Positions 21,688 to 31,993 of a stretch of DNA of 64,000 nucleotides are shown piece after piece (the stretch's first letter is position 1; every line of letters begins with the position of its first letter). The position numbers and the translations under genes are program-made. This stretch comes from Vitellaria paradoxa (Eukaryota > Streptophyta > Magnoliopsida > Ericales > Sapotaceae), in contig CM034238.1 in the NCBI GenBank assembly GCA_019916065.1, positions 31,257,721 through 31,321,720 on the forward strand, written 5' to 3'. The notes below the pieces were generated by a model, which saw only the letters and a program-made list of their open reading frames with translations, ran no database searches and was not told the origin of the DNA.

Positions 21688-24600
21688 GATGCGCAAAATC
21701 GCGCGCGAGCGCCCAGATGGACAAACTAGCCCAAAAACGCGCCGGCGCGCAAACACGCCCAAACACGCGCAAAATCGCGCTCGCGCGCCCAGACGCACAA
21801 ACGCGCGCAAACACACGTCGGCGCGCGCCCACCAACAAACACGCACAAACACGCCCAAACACGAGTAAAATCGCGCGCGCGCGCCCAAACGCATAAACAC
21901 GTGCAAACACGTGCCGGCGCACGCCCACCAACAAACACGCAGTAACACGCCCAAACATACGCAAAATCGTGCATGCGCGCCCACCAACAAACACGCACAA
22001 ACAAGCCCAAACATGCAGAAAATCGTGCGCGCGCGCCCAGACGCACAAACGCGCGCAAACACGCGGCGGCGCGCGCCCACCAACAAACACTAAAACGCCC
22101 AAACACGCGCAAAATCGCGCCCGCGCGCCCAGACGCACAAACGCGCGCAAACACGAGCCGGCGTGCTCCCACCAACAAAGACACGCAAAGATGCGCAACA
22201 TCGCGCGCGAGCGCCCAGTTGGACAAACTAGCCCAAAAACACGCCCAAACACGTGCAAAATCGCGCCCGCGCGCCCAAACGCACAAACGTGGGCAAACAC
22301 GCGCCGACGCGCGCCCACCAACGAACACACCCGAACACGCGAAAAAACCACGCGTGCGCGCTCAGACGAACAAACACGCACAAACACGCGCCGGCGCGCG
22401 CCAACCAACGCACGCGCTAACACGCCCAAACACACGCAAAATCGTACCCGCGCGCCCAAACGCACAAACGCGCGCAAACACGAGCCGGCGCGTGCCCACC
22501 AACAAAGACGAGCAAAATCGTGCGCGAGCGCCCCGATGGACAAACTAGCCCAAAAATGCGCCAGCGCGCCCACCAACAAAGACGCGCAAAATCGTGGGCG
22601 AGCGCCCAAATGGACAAACTAGCCCAAAAACGCGCTGGCGTGCAAACAAGCCCAAACACGCGGAAAATCGCACGCGCGCGCCCAGACACACAAATGCGCG
22701 CAAACACGAGCCGGCGCGCTCCCACCAACAAAGACGCGTAAAACTGCGCACGAGGGCCCAGATTGACAAACTAGCCGAAAAATGCGCCGGTGCGCAAACA
22801 CACCCAAACACGCGCAAAATCGCGCCCGCGCGCCCAGACGCACAAACGCGCGCAAACACGAGCCGGTGCGCACCACCAAATAAAGACGCGTGAAATCGCG
22901 CGCGAGCGCCCAGATGGACAAACTAGCCCAAAAACGCGCCGGCGTGCAAACACGCCCAAACACGTGCAAAATCGCGTACGTGCGCCCAAACGCACAAACG
23001 CGCGCAAACACGCGCCTGCGCGCGCCCACCAACAAACAAGCACAAACACGCCCAAAATCGCGCGCGCGCGCTCAGACGCACAAACGTGCCCAAACACGTG
23101 TCGGCGCGCGCCCACCAACAAATACGCACTCACACGGCCAAACATGCGCAAAATCGTGCACGCGCGCCCAGACGCACAAACGCGCGCAAACACGAGTCGG
23201 CGCGCACCCACCAACAAAGACGCGTAAAATCGCGCGTGAGCGCCCAGATGGACAAACTAGCCCAAAAACGCGCCAGTGCACAGACACGCCCAAACACGCA
23301 CAGAATCCCGCACGCGCGCCCAGACGCACAAATGCGCGCAAACACGCACAAAATCGCGCACGCGTGCCCAGATGCACAAATGCGCGCAAACACGCGCAAA
23401 ATCGCGCACGCGCGCCCAGACGTACAAATGCTCGCAAACATGCGCCGGCGCGCGCTCACCAATAAACATGCACAAACACGCCCAAGCACGCGAAAAATCG
23501 CGCACGCGCGCCCAGACGCACAAATGCGCACAAACACGCGCCGGAACGCGCCCACCAACAAACACGCACTAGCACGCCCAAACACGCACAAAATCGCGCC
23601 CACCAACATAGATGCGCAAAGACGCGCAAAATCCTGCGCGAGCGCCCAAATGGACAAACTAGCCCAAAAACGCGCCGGCGCGCAAACACGCCTAAACACG
23701 CGCAAAATCGCGCACGCGTGCCTAGATGCACAAACGCGCACAAACACGCGCCGGCGCGCACCCACGCCCAAACACGCACTAACACGCCCAAACACGCACA
23801 AAATCGCACCCGCCAACATAGACGCACAAAGACATGCAAAATCGCGTGTGAGTGCCCAAATGGACAAACTAGCCTAAAAACGCGCCGACGCGCAAACACG
23901 CCTAAACACGCGAAAAATCGTGCACGCGCGCCCAGACGCACAAACGCGGACAAACACGCGCCGGCGCGCGCCCACCAACAAACAAGCATAAATACACCCA
24001 AACACGCAGAAAATCACGCACGCGCGCCCAGACGCACAAACGCGGACAAACACGCGCCAGTGCGGGCCCACCAACAAACACGCACAGACACGCCCAAACA
24101 CGTAAAAAATCGCACGCGCGCGCCCAGACGTACAAACGCGGACAAACACGCGTCGGCGCGCGCCCACCAACAAACAAGCATAAACACGTCCAAACACGCG
24201 GAAAATCGCGCGCACGCGCCCAGACGCACAAACACGCGCCGGCGCGCGGCCACCAAAAAACACGCACTTACGCTCGCAAAATCGCGTAGACGCACAAATG
24301 CGCGTAAACATGCGCCGGCGCGCGCCCACCAATAAAGACGCGCAAAGCCGCGCAAAATCGCGCGCGAGCACCCAGATGGACAAACTAGCCCAAAAACGCG
24401 CCGGCGCGCAAACACGCCCAAACACGCACAAAATCGCGCACGCGTGCCCAGAGGCACAAACGCGCAAACACGCGCCGGTGCACCCACCAACAAACACGCA
24501 CAAACACACCCAAACACGCGGAAAATCGCGCGCGCGCGCGCCCAGACGCACAAACACGCCCAAAAACGCGCTGGCGCGCGCCCACCAACAAACACGTACT

Positions 24601-27600
24601 AACACGGCCAAACATACGCAAATCATGCGCGCGCCCACTAACAAAGACGCGAAAAATCGTGCGCTAGTGCCCAGATGGACAAACTAGCCCAAAAATGCGC
24701 CGGCGCGCAAAGACGCCCAATCAGGCGCAAAATCGCGCACGCGCGCCCGGACGTACAAACGCGCGCAAACACGCTCAAGCACGCGCAAAATCGCGCACGT
24801 GCACCCAGACGCACAAACGCGCGCAAACCCGCATCGGCGCACCCACCAACAAACATGCACAGTCACGCCCATACACGCGAAAAATCGTGCGCGCGCGCCC
24901 AGACGCATAAACGTGCACAAACACGCGCCGGCGCGCCCACCAACAAACACGCACGAACACCCCGAAGCATGTGCAAAATCGTGCCCGCGCGCCCTGACGC
25001 ACAAACGCGCGCAAAAATGAGCCGGCGCGCGCCCACCAACAAAGGAGCGCAAAGACGCGAAAAATCGCGCGCGAGCGCCCAGATGGACAAACTAGCCCAA
25101 AAACGCGCCGGCACGAAAACACGCCCAAGCACGCGAAAAATTGTGCACGGGCACCCAAATGCACGAACGCGCACAAACAGGCACCGGCGCGCCCACCAAC
25201 AAACACGCACAAAGACGCCCAAACACGCAAAAAATCACGCGCACGCGCTCTGATGCACAAACGCGCACAAACACGCGCCGGCGCGCGCCCACCAACGAAC
25301 ACGCACAAAGACGCCCAAACACGCGAAAAATCGCCCGCGCGCGCCCTGACGCACAAACACGCCCAAACACGCAAAAAATCGCACGCGCGCGCCCAGACGC
25401 ACAAACGCGCACAAACACGAGCCAGCGCGCGTCGATCAACAAACACCCACAAACATGTCCAAACACGCGAAAAATCGCGCGCGCGCGACCATACGCACAA
25501 ACACGCACAAACACACGCCGGCGCGCGCCCACCAACACACGCGCTAACACGCCCAAACAAGCTAAAAATCGCGCGCACGCGCCCAGACGCACGAACGTGC
25601 ACAAACACGAGCCGGCACGCGCCCTTCAACAAACACACACAAACATGCCCAAACACGCGAAAAATCGCGCGCGTGCGACCAGACGCACCAACGTGTGCAA
25701 ACACGAGCCGGCGCGCGCCAACCAACAAAGACGCGGAAAATCGCGCGCAAGCGCCCAGATGGACAAACTAGCCAAAAAACGCACCGGCGCGCAAACACGC
25801 CCAAACACCCACAAATTCGCGCACGCGCACCCAGACGCACAAACGCGCGCAAACCCGCGCCGGCGCGTGCCCACCAACAAACACGCACTAACATGCCCAA
25901 ACACGCGCAAAATCGCGTCCGCGCGCCCAGACGCACAAACGCACGCAAACACGAGCTGGGGCACGCCCAGACGCACAAACGCGCGCAAACACGAGCCGGG
26001 GCGCGCCCACCAACAAAAATGCGCAAAGACGCGTAAAATCGCTCGCGGTCGCCCAGATGGACAAACTAGCCCAAAAACGCGCCGGTGCGCAAACACGCGC
26101 AAAATCGCGCACGCGCGCCCAGATTCACAAACGCGCGCGCCCACCAACAAAGACCCCCAAACGCACAAACGCGAGCAAACCCGCGCCGGTGCGCGCCCAC
26201 CAACAAACACGCACTAACACACCCAAACACGCGCAAAATCGCGCTCGCGCGCCCAGACTCACAAATGCGCGCAAACACGAGTTGGCGCGCGCCCTCCAAC
26301 AAAGACGCGCAAAATCGCGCGCGACCGCTCAGATGGACAAACTAGCCCAAAAATGCGCTGCAGCGCAAAAAGGCCCAAACACGCGCAAAATCGCGCACGC
26401 GCGCCCAAACGCACAAACGCGCGCAAACACGCCCTAACACGCGCAAAATCGCACATGCGCACCCAGGCGCACAAACGCGCACAAACACGCGCCGACGCTT
26501 GCCCACCGACAAACACGCACAAACACACCTGAGCATGCGAAAAATCGCGCGCGCGCGCCCAGACGCACAAACACGCCCAAGCACGCGCCGGTGCGCGCCC
26601 ACCAACAAATATGCACTAACACGGCCAAACATGCGCAAAATCGTGCACGCGCGCCTAGACGCCCAAACGGGCGTAAACACGCCCAAACACGCGCAAAATC
26701 GCGAACGCGTGCCCAGACGCACAAATGCTCGCAAACACGCGTTGGCGCGCGCCCACCAATAAACACGCACAAACACGCCCAAACAAGCGAAAAATCGTGC
26801 GCGCACGCCCAGACGCACAAACGCCCCAAACACGCATCGGCGCGCGCCCACCAGCAAACATGCACTAACACGCCCAAACACGCGCAAAATTGCGGACGTG
26901 TGCCCAGACGCACAAATGCGCCCAAACACGCGCCGGCGCGCGCCCACCAACAAACACGCACTAACACGCCCAAACACGCGCAAAATCATGCCCGTGCGCC
27001 CAGACGCACAAACGCGCGTAAACACAAGCCGGCGCGCGCCCACCAACAAAGACATGCAAAGACACGAAAAATCGTGCGCGAGCGCCCAGATGTACAAACT
27101 AGCCCAAAAACGCGCCGGCGCGCAAACATGCCCAAACACACGCAAAATCGCACGCGCGCACCCAGACGCACAAACACGCGCAAACACGCGCCGGCGCGCG
27201 CCCACCAACAAACACGCACAAACATGCCCTATCACGCGGACAATTACGCGCTCCCAGACGCACAAACGCGCACAAACAAGCGCCCACCAGCAAACACGCA
27301 CTAACACGGCCAAACACGGCCAAACACGCACAAAATCACGCACGCCTGCCCAGACGCACAAACGCGCGCAAACACGAGCCAGCGCGCGCCCACCATCAAA
27401 GACGCGCAAAATCGCGCATGAGCGCCCGGATGGACAAACTAGCCCAGAAACGTGCTGGCGTGCAAACAACCCCAAACACACGCAAAATCGCGCACGCGCA
27501 CAAACACGAGCCGGCGCGCGCCCAACAACAAAGACACGCAAAATCGCGCGCGAGTGCCCAGATGGACAAACTAGCCTAGAAACGTGCCGGCGCGCAAACA

Positions 27601-27913
27601 CGTGCAAAATCGCGTACGCGTGCCCAGACGCACAAATGGGCGCAAACACGAGGCGGCGCGCGCCCACCAACCAAGATGCGCAAAATCGCGCGCGAATGCC
27701 CAGATGGACAAACTAGCCCAAAAACGTGCTGGCGCGCAAACACGCCCAAACACGCGCAAAATCGCGCACGCGCGCTCAGACGCATAAACGCGCGCAAACA
27801 CGAGTCGGCACGAGCCCAACAACAAAGACGCGCAAAATTGCGCGCGATTGCCCGGATGGACAAACTAGCCCCGAAACGCGCCGGCGCGCAAACACGCGCA
27901 AAATCGCGTACGT
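21688..27913 (+). repeat. CpG-rich 96-bp satellite, block 6
   Basis: Same orientation and subfamily 2 (GGACAAACTAGCCC marker, higher-order order of variants). The stretch 22,080-22,440 is very similar to 33,860-34,190 in the last block. It ends at GCAAAATCGCGTACGT, where scrambled LINE and gypsy sequence begins. No gene supported. Confidence 0.93.
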
Positions 27914-28045
27914 AGGTTGAACACTAAAGCTTCATTCTTTGGCTTGCCATCAAAGGTAGGTTGAACACTAAAGACAGATTGATTGGTTGGGGGATGAATG
28001 TAGATCCTAATTGTGTCCTATGTTGTAATGCTGTGGAAATGTAGA
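27914..28045 (+). mobile_element. Scrambled LINE ORF2 scrap
   Basis: About 130 bp encode a zf-RVT-region piece (FILWLAIKGRLNTKDRLIGW, then VDPNCVLCCNAVE) of a family-1 LINE. The 17-bp word TAGGTTGAACACTAAAG occurs twice (about 27,914 and 27,956), and ATGTAGATCC also occurs twice (about 27,995 and 28,039). The fragment is therefore joined on both sides through short copied words, a signature of template switching or microhomology repair. No poly(A) or target duplication is seen. Confidence 0.6.
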
Positions 28046-28817
28046 TCCTTTTGCTTACCTTTCAAGAACTAGGGCAGAGTGTCTTTTAACCCAATTTGAA
28101 AATATATCAATGAAAATCATAGGGATTAGGAAGAAACGGATTTGCAAATTTAACACAACTAGTTACCTAGTTATGGCTTCATTAAACCAAACAGACCTTA
28201 AGATGGCACGAGTTTGGTATCCACCAACAATAGTGTTCAGATTTGCAATAAAGAAGAAGAAGATAACTTTAGAATTAAAGGAAAACAAATATATAGAGGT
28301 AAAACCCTTGAAAACCAGATTGGGATCCCCCCAATATGATGTTAACAATCCCAAAAGACTCAAAGGACAGATTGCTCACTGTTTTGCAACAAACTTCAAG
28401 TTTAGAGCTCAATTCGGCTAGCTCTTAGTTCTCCAATCAAACCAACGAATTTCAAGCTGAAAGTTGGTGGTTTATTGCTATTTATTATGGAGATAAAGAG
28501 GGTAAAATTTGGGAATTTTCTGGGTTGTTTTGGTGGACGAACTGATTTGCCCCCCCTTTTTTTTTTTTTTTCCCAGAATTTTCTTTTCTTTTCTGATTCT
28601 TTTTTTTTTTTTTTTTATATATGTAGTTCAATATCCCCCACAAGATAGTTCAACCCCTTTGCAACAACTCAGCAAACACAAAGAAAGATGAAGGAATCTC
28701 CCCTTGGCCGAAAGCCTTGAGGAGAAAACAAAAAGTTGGAAGATGAAGAGTTGAAATGGAGAAAACAACTTACCAAAAAAAAGAAATGGAGAAAACACAC
28801 CTTGTTAGGATGATCAA
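28046..28817 (-). other. Gypsy leader after the primer-binding site
   Basis: Non-coding minus-strand sequence downstream of the PBS, with two long poly(A) runs on that strand (plus-strand poly(T) near 28,557-28,572 and 28,601-28,617) and scattered short ORFs of no recognisable type. This position fits the untranslated leader preceding gag. It is cut off near 28,046 before any gag sequence. A minute LINE insertion lies within it at 28,768-28,782. Confidence 0.5.
28753..28797 (+). mobile_element. Minute LINE 3'-end insertion (stub 3)
   Basis: ACTTACC plus eight A (28,768-28,782) sits between two perfect 15-bp copies of GAAATGGAGAAAACA (28,753-28,767 and 28,783-28,797). ACTTACC-poly(A) is exactly the 3' terminus of the family-1 LINEs nearby. 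The simplest reading is a target-primed insertion that stopped after seven LINE bases. Confidence 0.7.
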
Positions 28818-28829
28818 GCTCTGATACCA
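28818..28829 (-). promoter_or_regulatory. Primer-binding site (initiator Met-tRNA type)
   Basis: The minus strand reads TGGTATCAGAGC, complementary to the 3' end of plant initiator methionine tRNA, the standard PBS of plant LTR retrotransposons. It begins two bases after a CA-ending sequence (TCATCA, ending at 28,832), where an LTR should end. Confidence 0.8.
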
Positions 28830-28831
28830 AA

Positions 28832-29400
28832 TGATGAGAAAGTGAAAGGATCTTGATATTTAATCCAACAAGGTTTCCCACTTCAAAGAATCAACACAAC
28901 CCCAACCCGTGGAGAGGCAATGATTCGGTTTTGAAGGATGGGACAAGCCAAGGAACCAACTCACAATAGAAACAAGTTCTAAGGTAACTTGATTATCAAA
29001 GATAAAATAGTCAATTGGCTAAAATGACTAAGTCCAAGTTCTTTCAAGAAGCAAGGAAGAAAAATCTCTCAAATTGATTTTCAAATCTGAAAATTACATG
29101 CTATTCACCTTGGTGGCCGGCCACCTTACTTATAATACTAATATTTCAATCTTGGAACATCCCTCCAAGAATAGGGAAGGCCAAAAGACAAGCTTAAATG
29201 GCATTAACTCAAAAGGCCCTCATTGGCTAGCTATTAGGGCATTCATTCATTGCATCAGTTCATTAACTCCAAATCAATTAAAACATGCATTAAATAAGGT
29301 CTTAAATACAAAACAAAATAAAAGACTGAAATGGGCTTGACTCTTGACATGGTAGACTTGAGTCTTCATCTTTGGCCGAATAAGAGGCCACCATGTGGCT
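28832..29400 (-). repeat. Gypsy LTR (5' boundary uncertain)
   Basis: The sequence between the pol stop (29,413) and the PBS on the minus strand should contain the LTR. Its 3' end is set by the PBS. A TATA-like TATAAGTA lies near 29,125 on the minus strand, consistent with an LTR promoter. I could not fix the TG start: no clear polypurine tract stands out, and no second LTR exists in the window for comparison. Confidence 0.5.
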
Positions 29401-29412
29401 GCCACCTTGCCT

Positions 29413-31960
29413 TTAACTAATCTCCATTTGGCAATCCCCTTTGTCCACTTGGCAAAGAACTTGGCACTTGAATTCTTCTCTTTGACCGATTGCTTCCTCT
29501 TGTCCAAAAGCTTCCATGATCAAACTTTGGAGTTCCTTTGCTTTGGCTCTAGTTATGGGACCTTGATAGCTTAATGATGGAGCTCCTTCATCATCCCCCC
29601 CCTCTTGAGAAAAATTCGACCTCGAATTTGGCCCTGCACCAAAATAGGGAGAAAGATCAATGACATTAAAAGTGTTACTTACTCCATACTCACTTGGCAA
29701 GTCAATCTTGTAAGCATTAGGATTAATGCGTTCCAAGACTTTAAAAGGTCCATCTCCTCTAGGTTGCAACTTGGATTTCCTTTGTTGAGGAAACCTTTCC
29801 TTCCTCAAGTGCACCCACACTAAGTCACCTGGTTCAAACAAAATTGCCTTTCTGCCTTTGTTAGCATGAGATGCATAAGATTGATTTTTCTTTTCAATAT
29901 GCAACCTAGCTTGTGCATGGATTTTCTTCACAAATTCGGCCTTGTTTTTACCATCAAGAGAAACAATGTGTTTAATAGGTAAAGGTGACAAGTCCAAGGG
30001 AGTGAGTGGATTAAATCCATATACAATCTGAAAAGGAGAAAATCCACTAGAGGAATGTACCACTCTATTGTATGCAAATTCAATATAAGGTATTAGTTCC
30101 TCCCAAGACTTCAAATTCTTCTTAACAAAAGTTCTCAATAGTGTAGACAAAGTCCTATTTACCACTTCAGTTTGACCATCGGTTTGGGGATGGCAAGTGG
30201 TAGAAAACAACAATTTTGTCCCTAATTTTCCCCAAAGGATTCTCCAAAAATGACTCAAAAACTTTACATCCCTATCACTAACAATAGTTTGAGGAATGCC
30301 ATGCAATCTAACAATTTCCCTAAAGAACAAATTGGCCACATAAGTAGCATCACCGGTTTTCTTACATGGGACAAAATGAGCCATCTTAGAGAATCTATCG
30401 ACTACCACAAAAATGGAATCATGTCCCCTTGATGACCTAGGCAACCCCAAAATAAAATCCATAGACAAGTCAACCCAAGGGTGTTTAGGTATGGGCAATG
30501 GTGTGTATAGTCCATGTGGCATCACCTTAGACTTGGCCCTTTTGCAAGTTTCACATCTAGCACAAAACCTCTCAACATCTTTTTGCATATGAGGCCAAAA
30601 GAAATGTTCCTTAAGTACATCTAAAGTTTTTGCAACCCCAAAATGCCCCATGAGACCACCACTATGACTTTCATGCACTAACAAATCTCTTAAAGAACTC
30701 TTTGGCACACACAATCTGTTTTCCCTAAACAAATACCCTTCATGCCTAAAGTATTTTTGAAATGCAATGTTCTCACATGCCTTATAAACTTGTGAAAAAT
30801 CAGAATCATGCTCATACAATTCCTTAACAAGTTCAAAACCTAGCAATTTAGAGTCAAGAGTGTTAAGGAGAGTATACCTTCTTGAGAGTGCATCGGCCAC
30901 AATGTTCTCTTTACCTTGTTTGTATTGTACCACATATGGAAATGACTCAATGAACTCGACCCACCTAGCATGCCTCTTGTTCAGCTTTCCTTGGCCCTTG
31001 AGATGCCGCAAAGCTTGATGATCGGTGTGAATTATGAACTCCTTCGGCCACAAGTAGTGCTGCCATGTCTCCAAAGATCTCACCAATGCATAGAGCTCCT
31101 TGTCATATGTTGAATAGTTCAAGGTTGCCCCATTCAGCTTCTCACTAAAGTATGCAATAGGCTTCTTCTCCTGCATCAAAACAGCACCAATTCCTTTCCC
31201 GGAGGCATCACATTCAATTTCAAAAGCTTTGGTAAAATCGGGCAATACAAGTAAAGGAGCAGAACACAACTTTGTTTTCAACATGTTAAATGCATTCTCA
31301 TGTTCATCACCCCATACAAATGGAACATTCTTCTTTACCAATTCATTCAAAGGGGCGGCTAGGCTACTAAAATTAGGCACAAACCTACGATAAAAGCTAG
31401 CAAGCCCATGAAAACTCCTTACTTCACTCACATTGGAAGGTCTCGGCCATTCCCTAATGGCTTTCACCTTCTCGTCATCTACTTCAATCCCTTTACTACT
31501 AACAACAAATCCTAGGAAAACAAGTCTTTCCATGCAAAAACAACACTTCTTGAAATTAGCATACAACTTTTCCTTCCTTAAAACATCAAAAACACTTCTC
31601 AAATGTTGCAAATGATCATTCATGCTTTTGCTATAAATCAGAATGTCATCAAAGTAAACAACAACAAACTTTCCAATAAAAGATCTCAACACATGGTTCA
31701 TCAATCTCATGAAAGTACTAGGTGCATTTGTGAGCCCAAATGGCATCACAAGCCATTCATATAAACCATACTTGGTCTTAAACGCTGTTTTCCATTCATC
31801 ACCTTCTTTCATCCTAATTTGATGATAACCACTCTTAAGATCAATTTTAGAAAATATGCAAGCACCATGAAGTTCATCAAGCATATCATCCAATCTAGGA
31901 ATAGGATACCTGTATTTCACGGTGATCTTGTTGATAGCACGGCAATCAACGCACATTCGG
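29413..31960 (-). pseudogene. Ty3/gypsy pol fragment: RT, RNase H, integrase
   Basis: One open frame of about 850 codons covers most of a Ty3/gypsy polyprotein. It starts inside RT at [11 protein letters not shown] and contains the catalytic YFDD box ([13 protein letters not shown]). RNase H follows with DAS, DKE and TDH acidic/His motifs, then the integrase zinc domain (HESH-x-GGLMGH ... CARCETC). The integrase core motifs are [16 protein letters not shown] and [13 protein letters not shown], with a terminal [19 protein letters not shown] region. These would copy and insert the element's DNA. Gag, protease and the N-terminal RT are absent, so it cannot act alone. The frame runs open into satellite sequence up to 32,130; residues from that part (ARGRDFARV type) are not pol. 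The uninterrupted frame suggests a fairly recent insertion. Wording of RT/RNase H suggests a CRM/Reina-like clade, but I did not see a chromodomain. Confidence 0.85.
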
Positions 31961-31993
31961 AAAGTCCCACCAATAAACACGCGCAAAGTCCCA
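31961..31993. other. Gypsy-satellite junction with copied 9-mer
   Basis: AAAGTCCCA occurs at 31,961-31,969 (end of gypsy) and again at 31,985-31,993. A 15-bp satellite fragment (CCAATAAACACGCGC) lies between, and CCAGACGCACAAAC satellite follows. This looks like a microhomology-driven or template-switching join, not an integrase-made end. Confidence 0.6.

Larger units (their letters stand above)
28046..31969 (-). mobile_element. Rearranged, 5'-truncated Ty3/gypsy retrotransposon
   Basis: Read on the minus strand, the order is: partial pol (from within RT to the integrase end, 31,960-29,413), LTR-like sequence (about 29,400-28,832), a primer-binding site (28,829-28,818) and an internal leader (28,817-28,046). 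Gag, protease and the first part of RT are missing. In a normal element an LTR after pol is the 3' end; here it is followed by a PBS and leader, as in the junction of two tandem copies. The satellite joins directly at both outer ends with no target duplication. Confidence 0.8.

Noticed and set aside
28557..28617. Poly(T) runs read as further LINE 3' ends
   Set aside because: No LINE 3'-UTR, hairpin, GGTAAGT or GAAAGGT word lies beside them, and no target duplication is seen.
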